Shown piece by piece: positions 1 to 10,100 of a DNA stretch of 36,768 nt; within the stretch, counting starts at the first letter, position 1, and each line of letters opens with the position of its first letter. The notes beneath the pieces are model-generated. The model was not told the origin of the DNA and did no database searches. It was given only the letters and a program-made list of their open reading frames with translations. The position numbers and the translations under genes were made by a program. The stretch comes from Hyphomonadaceae bacterium (GTDB lineage Bacteria; Pseudomonadota; Alphaproteobacteria; Caulobacterales; Maricaulaceae). The stretch spans positions 1 to 36,768 of the forward strand of contig JABDMW010000026.1 in assembly GCA_013001295.1 (NCBI GenBank), written 5' to 3'.

Positions 1-2
1 GT

Positions 3-3000
3 GTCGACGATGATATGGACGGGTTCAATGACGGGGATTTGGATGAGGACAATGTTCTCGATTTGAACGAATCCTGGATTTATGATGGCAGTTACACGGC
101 AACCCAAGGCGACATTAACGACAATGGTGGCGGCAATGGACTGATTGACAACACGGCAACGGCAACAAGCGATCAGGCCGGCCCGGTCAACGCCAGTGCA
201 GCGGTGCCGATCGAACAAAATCCGGAAATAACGATCATCAAGGAAGTGACGGCGGTAGCAGGTGACGAACTCGATTTAGAAGTTAATGCTGTTGGCGAAG
301 TTATTGATTATCGCATAACTGTAACAACAGGGATGGGTAATGTCTCTTTAAGCAATGTCATTGTCGACGATCCTTTACTAGCTGATCTAAGTTTTATCTC
401 TGGTGATACGAACACCAATTCCTTGTTAGATCCAGGCGAATCCTGGATTTACGAAGGTAGTTATGAAGTGCTTCAATCAGATATTGACAGTAACGGCGAT
501 GGCGACGGCGATATTGATAATACGGCGAGCGCAACCAGCGATCAAGCCGGGCCGGTTGAAGCCAGTGCAGAAGTTCCTTTATTCATTCCGGATCCTGTGA
601 TTGACATTGTGAAAGACGGCACCTTGAACACAGGTGGTGACGGGATTGCCAATGTTGGCGATACGATTGATTACACGCTTGTTGTGACCAATGACGGCAA
701 TGTGACTTTGGACACTGTTGTTGTTACGGATCCGGATGCCGATCCGCTGTCGATAGTGCGCGGTGTTGATCTTATTGGTGACAATGATGATCTGTTGGAA
801 GTGGGTGAGGAGTGGAGCTACACAGCGACGCATACCCTGACCCAGGCTGATATTGATGCGGGTGAGTTCACCAATATTGCGGATGTGGATGCCTTGGATC
901 CGAATGATACGCCGGTCAATGATGATGATCCGCATACGGAGGTTCTGCCGATTGTACCCGCCATAGATATTATTAAGGACGGTGAGTTCTTAGACGAAAA
1001 CATGGACGGATTTGCCGACGTCGGCGAAACTATTCAGTATACTCTCATGGTCAGCAATGAAGGCAATGTCAGCCTAACCGATATTGTCGTTTCCGATCCA
1101 GACGCGGATCCGGGCACAATTCTTGCCGTTGAGGCAGGTGGATTCAATGTCGGTGATGCCGATATGGATGGCGAGTTGGATGTGGACGAGACTTGGTCTT
1201 ACACTGCGCAACATACTATCACGCAAGAAGAAATCGATGCCGGCAGCTTTACCAATATTGCAACGGTTTGTGCCGATGATCCGACATCTGACGATGCCAT
1301 GGATCTGGTGTGTGATGAAGATGATCACGAAGAAGAGCTGCCACGCAATCCTGTGATTGACATCGTCAAGGACGGTACATTCGCGGATGAAAATGCCGAC
1401 ACCTATGCCGATGTTGGCGAGACCATTCAATACACCCTGGCGGTCAGCAATATCGGTAATGTAACCTTGGACGACATTGTAGTTACCGATCCTGATGCAG
1501 ATGCGGGTTCTATTGCTGCGGTCGAAGCTGGCGGGTTCAATGTCGGCGATGTTGATATGGACGGAAAGTTGGATGTCAATGAAACCTGGCAGTACACGGC
1601 GGTCCATACCATCACGCAGGAAGAAATCGATGCGGGCAGCTTTACCAATATCGCAACGGTCTGTGCCGATGATCCGACATCTGACGATGCCATGGATCTG
1701 GTGTGTGATGAAGATGATCACGAAGAGGAATTGCCACGCAATCCTGTGATTGACATCGTCAAGGACGGTACATTCGCGGATGAAAATGCCGACACCTATG
1801 CCGATGTTGGCGAGACCATTCAATACACCCTGGCGGTCAGCAATATCGGAAATGTAACCTTGGACGACATTGTAGTTACCGATCCAGACGCGGATGCGGG
1901 CTCAATCGTTGAGGTATTAGACGGCATGTATAATATTGGCGATACCGACGATGACGGCAAGTTGGATGTCGGTGAGACATGGCAGTACACTGCAGTCCAT
2001 ACCATCACGCAAGAAGACATCGATGCAGGCAGCTTTACAAACATTGCGACGGTCTGTGCCGATGATCCGACATCTGACAATGTCCTGGATTTGATTTGCG
2101 ATGAGGACGACCATACGGAAGAATTGCCCTCGCCTCCGGAAGGTTGGTTCGGCACTCCCGGGTTCTGGAAGAACCACTGTGAGTTTTTTGACGGCATTCT
2201 TGACAACGAACCTAAACAGGCGGGCCAAGAATATTTCCCTGAAGGTGAAATGACCATTGTTGTTGCAGACGACGCACCGTTCTATGCAGGTGAAACCGGT
2301 ATCTGGATCAACTTCAATGACGATGGTGATGATATGACACCCGAAGTCGTCGACGAAGGCGAATTCTGGTCTGTTGACTGGTTGAAAGATGCTCTGGAGG
2401 GTGGCGCCGGAAAGGGTCCACGCAACGGTGTAGATACCTTAGCGCGTGATTTGGCCGCACTTGTTCTAAACATTGCTGCTAGTCCGGATGCCGGATCAGA
2501 TAACAATCCCGATACGGTCGATCCCATCCAATTGATCCAATGGGCGCAAGAATGGCTTGATGCATATGGTGACGGCATGGTGCGCACAAATTCAGAAGTC
2601 TGGAAAGAGCCACAGTTTGATGGGCCTTCAGCATCAGATCTGCACACCTTCATTGATCAACTGAACAATACAGGTAGTTTTGATGGGAATGAAGAGTTTC
2701 CTGGTGGAACATTTGGAGAGGATCGTGATCAGGAAGACGAGGAACTTGTCGAAGAAGCGGTCGAAACTAGTGCAGCCAGTGATTACTATGTGCCAGGTGA
2801 GCTTTATACCATCAAATATTCTGCGCCCGTAGATGAAGCGGCGACAGGAACCAAAGAGGGCTCGACAGTTTCCAAGGATGTTGGCGGTGTCACGATCGAA
2901 GATTATTTTGCCATGATGGCGGATGCCGAATTTGGTTCATCTACGCAGATCGCTTCGGCTATCGAAGCCAGCCAGCCGGTGCCGCAATACAGCCCGAGCG

Positions 3001-3170
3001 AATTGTTTATGAGTAACTTTGCGGCGCCAACGCAGGACGGCGTTGCTGAATCTAAATTTGATGCTTCTGTCAACTTTCTGGCAACACTGGATGATGCTTT
3101 CTCGGTACAAGCCCTGGCCGAGCATGAGCATCTGTTTTATGACGCAATTGACCTCATTGATGCGGCATAA
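3..3170 (+). CDS. Large DUF11-like repeat surface/secreted protein, 5' end outside window
   Basis: The reading frame is open from the first bases of the window, so the gene is cut at its 5' end; about 1,055 residues are visible. It holds one partial and five full units of about 130 residues with the pattern (V/A)IDI(V/I)KDG...DVG(E/D)TI(Q/D)YTL.VSN.GNV(S/T)L..(I/V)VV(S/T)DPDAD and an Asp-rich stretch near the end of each unit. This matches DUF11/DUF7507-type beta-sandwich repeats of bacterial surface proteins. From about nucleotide 2130 the repeats give way to a different C-terminal region starting with GTPGFWKNH, a motif I associate with such extracellular proteins. The tail is acidic and ends in DAIDLIDAA, with no visible sorting signal or transmembrane helix. 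The composition is very acidic, fitting extracellular calcium-binding adhesin-like roles. The role is inferred from family only; ligand and export route are unknown. Confidence 0.8.
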   Translation, partial: VDDDMDGFNDGDLDEDNVLDLNESWIYDGSYTATQGDINDNGGGNGLIDNTATATSDQAGPVNASAAVPIEQNPEITIIKEVTAVAGDELDLEVNAVGEVIDYRITVTTGMGNVSLSNVIVDDPLLADLSFISGDTNTNSLLDPGESWIYEGSYEVLQSDIDSNGDGDGDIDNTASATSDQAGPVEASAEVPLFIPDPVIDIVKDGTLNTGGDGIANVGDTIDYTLVVTNDGNVTLDTVVVTDPDADPLSIVRGVDLIGDNDDLLEVGEEWSYTATHTLTQADIDAGEFTNIADVDALDPNDTPVNDDDPHTEVLPIVPAIDIIKDGEFLDENMDGFADVGETIQYTLMVSNEGNVSLTDIVVSDPDADPGTILAVEAGGFNVGDADMDGELDVDETWSYTAQHTITQEEIDAGSFTNIATVCADDPTSDDAMDLVCDEDDHEEELPRNPVIDIVKDGTFADENADTYADVGETIQYTLAVSNIGNVTLDDIVVTDPDADAGSIAAVEAGGFNVGDVDMDGKLDVNETWQYTAVHTITQEEIDAGSFTNIATVCADDPTSDDAMDLVCDEDDHEEELPRNPVIDIVKDGTFADENADTYADVGETIQYTLAVSNIGNVTLDDIVVTDPDADAGSIVEVLDGMYNIGDTDDDGKLDVGETWQYTAVHTITQEDIDAGSFTNIATVCADDPTSDNVLDLICDEDDHTEELPSPPEGWFGTPGFWKNHCEFFDGILDNEPKQAGQEYFPEGEMTIVVADDAPFYAGETGIWINFNDDGDDMTPEVVDEGEFWSVDWLKDALEGGAGKGPRNGVDTLARDLAALVLNIAASPDAGSDNNPDTVDPIQLIQWAQEWLDAYGDGMVRTNSEVWKEPQFDGPSASDLHTFIDQLNNTGSFDGNEEFPGGTFGEDRDQEDEELVEEAVETSAASDYYVPGELYTIKYSAPVDEAATGTKEGSTVSKDVGGVTIEDYFAMMADAEFGSSTQIASAIEASQPVPQYSPSELFMSNFAAPTQDGVAESKFDASVNFLATLDDAFSVQALAEHEHLFYDAIDLIDAA
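1221..1883 (+). repeat. Tandem 393-bp direct repeat within the surface protein gene
   Basis: The stretch 1221-1490 recurs at 1614-1883 with a constant offset of 393 bp (131 codons). I see fewer than ten base differences, most of them silent, such as ctg/ttg Leu and ggt/gga Gly. The neighbouring units are related at protein level but clearly more diverged in DNA. This pattern indicates a recent unit duplication or gene conversion inside the repeat array. Confidence 0.85.
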
Positions 3171-3196
3171 GACCGACTCGTTTAGCGACGAGTTAG

Positions 3197-3225
3197 AAAG
3201 GGGCGGGCCCATACCGCCCCTTTTT
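3197..3225 (+). terminator. Rho-independent terminator after the surface protein gene
   Basis: A perfect 10-bp stem (AAAGGGGCGG with CCGCCCCTTT) has a 7-nt loop and runs into a T-rich tract. It begins 27 bases after the stop codon. A smaller ACTCG/CGAGT hairpin precedes it at about 3175-3192. Confidence 0.9.
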
Positions 3226-3335
3226 GTTTGTTCATAACTGCTCTTCAGAACAACAGATATTGGTTCCTGCAAAACGTCGACCCGAAGCCGAGCGAATTTA
3301 CCGGCAGTAAATTTTGGTGAAGTCCAGTTGCGAGA

Positions 3336-4418
3336 CTATTTCCATTTTTGAAGAAGGTCAGCAACGGTTGTGGGATGGCTATTGCTCGGTGCTCGGTTCG
3401 CATGATTGGAAAAGCGGGGCGCGGGCATGGCTTCGAGACTACCGCGTTCGCTGGAATAGGTTTTGCGTGATTTCATGTGGGGATGCTCGGCAGCTTCGTC
3501 GGGATTGAGAACCGGAGCAAAGCAAATATCTGTGCCTTCCATTAATTCACACCATTCATCGCGCGTCCTGGATTTAAAGATTGTGGCCAGTTTTTCTTTT
3601 TGTTCCGGCCAGACACTTGCATCCATCTGATTGGCGAAACTTGCATCATTCGTTAGTTCCAATTTCTCAATCAACAGCGCATAAAATTTAGGTTCAAGAG
3701 ATCCGATTGTAATAAAGCCGCCGTCTTTACACGAATAGCTGTCATACCAGTGCGGACCATCAAGAATGCTTTTGCCACGTTCGTTTTGAAGCGCGCCAAA
3801 TTGTTTCGCAGTCAAAAGTAGGTTCATCATATGTGCCGATCCATCGATCATGGCTGCATCCACGACGTCACCATTACCGCTCTCGCGCGCTTTCATGATG
3901 GTCGCAAGCATGCCGATGGCGAGGTAAAGGGCACCGCCAGCGACATCGCCAACCAATGACGGCGGCGCGAAAGGTGGATCTCCCGGTCTGCCGGAATACC
4001 AAAGGGCACCGGATAATCCGATATAATTCAGATCGTGACCGGCAGCGTGCGAGAGAGGACCGTCCTGTCCCCAGCCGGTTACACGGCCATAGGCAAGCCT
4101 TGGGTTGATTTTATGACAAATTTCAGGACCAAGTCCCAGTTTCTCCATCACTCCAGGGCGCATGCCTTCTATCAGCCCGTCGGACTTTTCGATCAATTTG
4201 AAAAAAAGCTTTTTGTCATCTTCATTTTTTAAATTAAGGCTAATGGAGTTTTTGCCGCGTTTTGTGATGGTCGTCTCGCCACTACTGGCAAATTGTGCTG
4301 TTCCGGGGCGTTCAATCACGACGACATCTGCTCCCAGATCGGCGAGCAGCATCCCGCAAAACGGGCCGGGTCCAATGCCTTCAATCTCGATAATTTTGAC
4401 GCCGGATAAAATACTCAT
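3336..4418 (-). CDS. CoA-transferase family III protein, alpha-methylacyl-CoA racemase-like
   Basis: A 360-residue protein of the CaiB/BaiF superfamily, close in length to bacterial alpha-methylacyl-CoA racemases. The N-terminus carries the Rossmann-like CoA-binding start (LSGVKIIEIEGIGPGPFCGM, then LADLGADVVVIERPG). Three residues match by eye the catalytic trio of the Mycobacterium tuberculosis enzyme MCR (His126, Asp156, Glu241): His128 in AAGHDLNYIGLSG, Asp158 in LVGDVAGG and Glu242 in GSLEPKFYALL. The family epimerises the alpha-methyl carbon of 2-methylacyl-CoA thioesters in branched-chain lipid or sterol breakdown. The gene is divergent from the GMC oxidoreductase gene, with 115 bp between, and near a crotonase gene, which fits acyl-CoA metabolism. 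A true CoA transferase is less likely given the racemase-type His/Glu pair. The ATG has no clear ribosome binding site. Confidence 0.85.
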   Translation of the reverse strand: MSILSGVKIIEIEGIGPGPFCGMLLADLGADVVVIERPGTAQFASSGETTITKRGKNSISLNLKNEDDKKLFFKLIEKSDGLIEGMRPGVMEKLGLGPEICHKINPRLAYGRVTGWGQDGPLSHAAGHDLNYIGLSGALWYSGRPGDPPFAPPSLVGDVAGGALYLAIGMLATIMKARESGNGDVVDAAMIDGSAHMMNLLLTAKQFGALQNERGKSILDGPHWYDSYSCKDGGFITIGSLEPKFYALLIEKLELTNDASFANQMDASVWPEQKEKLATIFKSRTRDEWCELMEGTDICFAPVLNPDEAAEHPHMKSRKTYSSERGSLEAMPAPRFSNHANRAPSNSHPTTVADLLQKWK

Positions 4419-4533
4419 TGCATTTGCATATCATGTGAAGATCAGATGTGAAGCGGCAATTTAATTTCGCACTTGCTCAAAATATACATGCTGTGGTTAG
4501 TACTGCTGACAATGAAGAGTGATGCAGGATTAA

Positions 4534-6216
4534 ATGACTGATCGAGAGTATAATTATATTATTGTCGGAGCCGGCTCTGCAGGTTGTGTGCTTGCGAACC
4601 GCCTGAGCGCTAATCCTGCAAACCGGGTCTTGCTGATTGAGGCGGGGGGCAGCGACAAAAACTTAATGATCAAAATGCCGACGGCTTTGTCTTTTCCAAT
4701 GGCCAACCCCAAATACAATTGGGGATACAATGCGCAGCCGGAACCGACTTTGAATGATCGCACAATATCCTGCCCGAGGGGACGCGCAATGGGTGGGTCA
4801 TCATCGATAAATGGCATGGTATATGTACGCGGGCATGCTCTGGATTTTGATGAATGGGAACAAGCGGGTGCCAAAGGGTGGAGCTATCAATCCTGCCTGC
4901 CATATTTCAAGAAAGCAGAGACGTGGATGGACGGCGAAGACACCTACAGGGGTGGAAACGGGCCAATGGGTGTGTGCAATGGCAACAAAATGAAAAATCC
5001 GCTCTACACGGCTTTTATACGGGCTGGTGACGAAGCTGGATACGGAACAACCGAGGATTACAACGGATATCGGCAGGAAGGGTTTGGTCCCATGCACATG
5101 ACGGTTAGGGGCGGTGTGCGCGAATCCACATCGCGCGCGTATCTCGACCCGGTCAAGTCTCGGGGAAACCTGGATATAATTGATCAAGCATTGGTACAAA
5201 AGCTCATACTGAACGGAAAGAAAGTCGTTGGCGTTCAATTTGAGCGCAATGGGAAAACGGCTTCTATAATGACGAGCGGCGAAGTCGTTCTGAGTGCCGG
5301 CGCAATCGGGAGTCCGGCTATTTTGCAAATGTCGGGCATTGGGCCAAAGAAAGTATTGAACGACGCCGGTGTCGATCAAGTGCATGAGCTACCGGGTGTT
5401 GGTGAAAATTTACAAGATCATCTCGAAGTGTACTTTCAGTTTCGTTGCAAACAGAACATATCACTCAACAACAAGCTGGGCTTGTTTCCCAAAGCCCTGA
5501 TCGGCATACGCTGGGTGATCTTTAAAACAGGTTTGGGCGCGACCAATCATTTTGAGAGCTGTGCCTTTATTCGTTCAAAACCGGGTATAAGGTCGCCTGA
5601 CATTCAATACCATTTCTTGCCTGGTGCAATTCGGTATGACGGCACGCCATCGATCAAAGGCCACGGATTTCAAGTTCATGTGGGGCCAAATAAACCCAAA
5701 AGTCGGGGTCACATTCGGATTGTGTCTCCGAACGCACTAGATGCCCCAAAAATCACATTCAATTATTTGACTCAGCAAACTGATGTATCTGATTGGCGCG
5801 CATGTATCCGGCTGACGCGGGAAATCATGTCGCAACCGGGAATGGACCCGTACCGGGGTGATGAAATCCAACCTGGAATAGAAGTCCAGTCCAATGATGA
5901 GATTGATGAATGGGTGCGCAACAATGTCGAAAGCGCTTATCACCCCAGTGGCACCTGTAAAATGGGCGCGACCGATGACCCAATGACCGTCGTTGATCCT
6001 GACTGCAGGGTGATCGGTATTGAAGGGTTGCGAGTCGTCGATGCTTCTATTTTTCCGTCGATCACGAATGGTAATTTGAATGCGCCGATCATTATGATTG
6101 CCGAAAAGGCATCAGACATCATTTTAGGGAAAGATCCTTTGCCGAATTCAAATGTTGATGTCTGGATTGCCCCGGATTGGCAAACCCGCCAACGGGAAGG
6201 CGATCCAATTCGGTAA
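4534..6216 (+). CDS. GMC-family FAD-dependent oxidoreductase (choline/alcohol dehydrogenase-like)
   Basis: A 560-residue GMC oxidoreductase. The FAD dinucleotide motif GxGxxG is at residues 12-17 ([15 protein letters not shown]), the GMC signature with [18 protein letters not shown] is near residues 85-105, and the C-terminal active-site block has His470 ([10 protein letters not shown]) and Asn514 ([16 protein letters not shown]). The 44-residue His-Asn spacing matches choline oxidase-type enzymes. The family oxidises primary alcohols to aldehydes with FAD in the cytosol or at the inner membrane; automatic annotation would often call it choline dehydrogenase or AlkJ. No betaine aldehyde dehydrogenase or choline transporter gene lies nearby, and the neighbours are acyl-CoA enzymes, so a lipid-derived or branched alcohol is as likely a substrate as choline. 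The ATG follows an AGGA sequence. Confidence 0.88.
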   Translation: MTDREYNYIIVGAGSAGCVLANRLSANPANRVLLIEAGGSDKNLMIKMPTALSFPMANPKYNWGYNAQPEPTLNDRTISCPRGRAMGGSSSINGMVYVRGHALDFDEWEQAGAKGWSYQSCLPYFKKAETWMDGEDTYRGGNGPMGVCNGNKMKNPLYTAFIRAGDEAGYGTTEDYNGYRQEGFGPMHMTVRGGVRESTSRAYLDPVKSRGNLDIIDQALVQKLILNGKKVVGVQFERNGKTASIMTSGEVVLSAGAIGSPAILQMSGIGPKKVLNDAGVDQVHELPGVGENLQDHLEVYFQFRCKQNISLNNKLGLFPKALIGIRWVIFKTGLGATNHFESCAFIRSKPGIRSPDIQYHFLPGAIRYDGTPSIKGHGFQVHVGPNKPKSRGHIRIVSPNALDAPKITFNYLTQQTDVSDWRACIRLTREIMSQPGMDPYRGDEIQPGIEVQSNDEIDEWVRNNVESAYHPSGTCKMGATDDPMTVVDPDCRVIGIEGLRVVDASIFPSITNGNLNAPIIMIAEKASDIILGKDPLPNSNVDVWIAPDWQTRQREGDPIR

Positions 6217-6271
6217 TAAGCGCAATACTTGCTAAATATGTGATTGATCCACACCATCTCTCAGGTAGTCT

Positions 6272-7075
6272 GTGTCAATGGATTCAGAAATTCTCCAAAT
6301 TACCACGACTGCGTCCGGGGTTTGTCGCGTGACACTCAACGACCAGAAGCGGCGCAACGCATTGTCAACGTCCATGCTGTCGGACTTGACTGGTGTCATC
6401 CAAACCGCTTCTGGTGATCATGCGGTGCGCGTCATCGTCATTGCTGCCAAAGGTCCTGCATTTAGCGCGGGGCATGATCTGAAAGAAATTCGAGCCGCGC
6501 GCGATACTGATGACAAGGGGCGCGATGCCTTCACGCACATGTTGACCGCGTGCGCATCGCTGATGCAATCGATAGTCAATGCGCCAAAACCCGTCATCGC
6601 AGAAATTGCCGGGGTGGCGACAGCAGCCGGGTGCCAGTTGGTCGCGTCTTGCGATTTGGCCATTGCTGGCGAGGACGCCCGATTTGCCACGCCTGGCGTG
6701 AATATCGGCCTATTTTGTTCAACACCGATGGTCGCATTATCACGAAACATCAACAATAAGCAGGCTTTGGAGATGCTTCTCACGGGCGATATGATAGACG
6801 CACGCAAGGCTGTTGATATTGGATTGGTCAACAGGGCCGTTCCAAACGATCAATTGACGCAATGTACAATGGACCTCGCGGAAAAAATTGCCGCGAAATC
6901 GTCAAAAGTATTGGCGATTGGTAAAAGCGCATTTTATAAACAGCGCGAAATGGATCTGGCCTCGGCCTATGAGTATACGTCCAAAGTTATGGCTGAAAAT
7001 ATGCTAAACGCCCAAGCTGAAAAGGGCATCAATGCATTCCTCGACAAGGAAAAGATGGATTGGTCGGACGACTGA
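6272..7075 (+). CDS. Enoyl-CoA hydratase/isomerase family protein (ECHDC3-like), catalytic Glu pair absent
   Basis: A 267-residue crotonase-fold protein. The CoA-binding and oxyanion-hole elements are present (SAGHDLKE at about residues 65-72, GVATAAGCQL at 114-123). The two glutamates of mitochondrial enoyl-CoA hydratase, Glu144 and Glu164, align with Gln122 (AAGCQL) and Gly142 (TPGVNIG). The GLFCSTPMVAL stretch and the missing glutamates recall the ECHDC3 subgroup, whose reaction is not well defined, so a standard hydratase function should not be assumed. It follows the GMC gene by 55 bp on the same strand and may be cotranscribed. The GTG at 6272 lies 6 nt after an AGG sequence; an in-frame ATG at 6278 is the alternative start. 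No terminator is obvious before the convergent tamB end. Confidence 0.85.
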   Translation: MSMDSEILQITTTASGVCRVTLNDQKRRNALSTSMLSDLTGVIQTASGDHAVRVIVIAAKGPAFSAGHDLKEIRAARDTDDKGRDAFTHMLTACASLMQSIVNAPKPVIAEIAGVATAAGCQLVASCDLAIAGEDARFATPGVNIGLFCSTPMVALSRNINNKQALEMLLTGDMIDARKAVDIGLVNRAVPNDQLTQCTMDLAEKIAAKSSKVLAIGKSAFYKQREMDLASAYEYTSKVMAENMLNAQAEKGINAFLDKEKMDWSDD

Positions 7076-7134
7076 TTAAAGAACCGAAATTTTTTTGAAT
7101 CAAAACGATATATAAATCGCTCTGGTTTAGTCGT

Positions 7135-10100
7135 TTAGAAATCCTTTTTCCATTTCAGTGACAGACTTTGATTGTAGTCTGCTTGTATCCGGGATCGCAA
7201 AGCAATGTTTTTTCGAATTTCCCAGTCAATAATTGCACCCGACTGGTCAAGTCCCGCGCCTGAAAAAAGTTGCAGATAGACGTTTTTGGCCAGATATCGT
7301 CCACCGGAAACCTGTGTCCCTCCATTCGGCTTGTAGTCAATATTGAGCTGATTAAATCCAAACGCATTGCGAACGCCGCCCAATAGATCAAAACCGCTGC
7401 CAACACCCGAAAACTGGGCTAAGGCGCCCGCCAATTGAGCGGATTCAATGATCGAAAGTTCCGAAACGGAACGACCAAACAATAGAGCTGAGAGAATTTC
7501 GTCTTCCGGGCGTTCCGGTGTACTGGACAAATCTATTTTTGGATTTTCCATTGTCCCGCTGATATCAACCCCCGCCTTCAGATTCTGGGTTTCAGTTTCT
7601 GCCTTCAAGTTCATTTTGGCCTGCGATAGTGGACCGTCGAATTCAATCGTTCCGTTTTCGAATGCCAAATTCTTACCGGCTATCTTATAACCGCCACGGA
7701 TAATCGTTGCCGTTCCCACAAATTCGGGATCCGTAAGAGTCCCGTTCACATCTGCGTCCACAGCCATTTCTACATCGATGCCACGGCTTCGGATAAAAAT
7801 ATTTCGGGGTGCCTTGACTTTAACATCCAAAGCGACGCGGCTCACCGGCTTTTCCAGGAGCAAGCCGGCCTGTTCCTTCGGTCGATTGATCTCTTCGACT
7901 TCAATTTCAACAACACTTGCTGTTCCTGTGACGAATTGTCGAAGTTCCGCTTTTCGAATGTCTATATTTCCAGACAACAAGCTGTCGGTTACACCATTTT
8001 GAAAAATAAGATTGCCGTCGAGCCAGGCGTCCACATCGCGCCGGTCCAAAGCCTTGAAATTTGTAGCTTGTAGATTGAGCTCCCCGAGCGGTCGCCCGAA
8101 TTCTCCGAATGTGAATTTGCCGTTGGCAGACATCCGCCCACTATTGCTGTCCGATGCGGTCAAAGAATTGATTTGCAAACCGTCATTGGAAAATGCCGCA
8201 TCGAAATTTGCATTTCGAATACGGGTGCCAAGTTCAGGGAATTCAAACCCGATGTCTTTACCGTTCGCCTGTCCGATAAGCCGCGGTTCAGTCGTCGTTC
8301 CTGAAATTGTAAGGTTGGCATTTAAATTACCCAGCAATTCGTCATCAGACGGCGTGATCAGGCCAAAAATAGACGCGGCGGGGCCGGATGCGGCCAATTG
8401 CCCAGATATAGGGTTCAACATGTTTGGCCTCAGCGAATTCAGTTGACTTCCGACCACTACCGGAAAATTTCCGTTTCCATTTATCTTAAATCCATTGATC
8501 GCTTGCCCATCAAGTTGCCAATTAATGGCACTTTCGTTCAAAACCAGATCAAGTCTGGTTGTTAATCCTTGTCCTTTTTCAACTTCGAAACCGCGCCAGT
8601 CCGTAAGGGAAAAATTTGCCGTTCCGGATGGGTGAGGGGCTTTAGTGTTTAGATTAACAAGCGCGCTAATTCGACCTTTTGTATCGCCGAGGCTGCCCGG
8701 CAAGCGAAGAGTGGAGACAGGCAAATTACCAATGATTATTTTTAGTGTGTCATGATCAACCAGACCGGAATAGTCCACTTCAATCTTGCCGTCCGAAACA
8801 TCTAAAGCGGCTTTCAGGTTTGGACGCCCGCTGTCAAGACTGAGGACGACCGGTTCGGAACCGGTGATTTTGATATTGCCATATTGACCGACTGGCGTGC
8901 CGCTCGCAGTTATATCGCCGAAGGAAGACCGGTTCAATTGAAACGGCAGCGCGAGTGCAAATTTAGGGCTGGTCACCTTATCGCCATGTCGACCATCCAC
9001 TTCAAATCGACCGGACAGACGATCCAGCGTTCCACTTGCCTGGATACGAATCGCGTCAAATCCAATATTTTTGTAGGCGACATTTCGGGTGTCGACTGAC
9101 AATTCCAGGCCTTGTTTGCCATCCTGAGGCGTCAGCGAGATACTGAGTTGCTCTTTTTGCTTTTGACCTTCAGCCAGATTAATAATCATCTTGCCTGTCG
9201 CGAGGTTATCAGGTGCGATTGCCAGAAATCCGCTCGCCAATAATTGGTCCAGCCTGACATTCAGATTTTTGAATCCTAGCCCGCTTTCGTTTCTCGTAAC
9301 ATTGGTTGTTGCGAGAAGGTCACCGAATTTGGTGCTGGCGTCCAATTGCAATGGCCCTTCGAGATTGTCACGGATTTGATCGAATTCTGCTCTGAAATGA
9401 GGATTGTTAAGCACATTGCCGCCAACTTGTACTTGACTGGATTTGGCGTCGATTTTGAGCGTAGGGTTCTGCGTCGTTCCCATAATCGTATAGCTGATTT
9501 GGGCTGTATCGTTGAGTTTCACTGTTTGATAAGAATAGGGCGCACTTATGTCGGCTTCGCCATCTATGTTGATGTTGTCGCTATACCGTCCCGACAGTGT
9601 TGTTTGCAGTTTATCACCTGAAATATCCGCGTGCAAAATATCAATGCCGCCGGAAACCGGCTTCAAATTGACGTCGTATATAATTGATTGACCTAGGATT
9701 TCATCCAGCGGTGCCATTAGTTGGGCATTGGGTCTATACCGTCCGTTCGAACTTATCTTCAGAGCCGTCGTCGCCGATTGTTCCAATTGGAATTTGGCAG
9801 CGACTGAACCGGAAGGCAATGCGCCAAATTCGAGCATTTCGAGATCGGCATTGCCGGTAAGCTCCATTCCTTTTTCCCGGGTCAATATTCGCCCGCGCCC
9901 TTCGATCTTATTACCTGAGGACGTCAGATTAAACGAGCTTACATCCAATACGCCCTTGGTATTGAAATATGTACCGACGGCACGAATTTTGGTCGGTGTG
10001 GAAAATGTGACGGGGTATGACTGAACGGGCGCAAACGCGTTTGCCTCGAAACTGACTTTGTAATGGATATCATTCTCAGCCGCTAGCGTTAGCTCAGCAG

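Noticed and set aside
1074-1823. 249-residue open frame on the minus strand
   Set aside because: It lies opposite the repeat array of the surface protein and mirrors its periodicity; no start context or family features, so a shadow frame.
600-2120. CRISPR-like periodic repeats
   Set aside because: The period is about 390 bp, all in one coding frame, with no short direct repeats and unique spacers.
3314-3508. 64-residue plus-strand open frame
   Set aside because: It overlaps the 3' end of the racemase-like gene on the other strand and has no coding features.
4801-5385. 194-residue minus-strand open frame
   Set aside because: It is fully inside the well-supported GMC oxidoreductase gene and shows no recognisable protein features.
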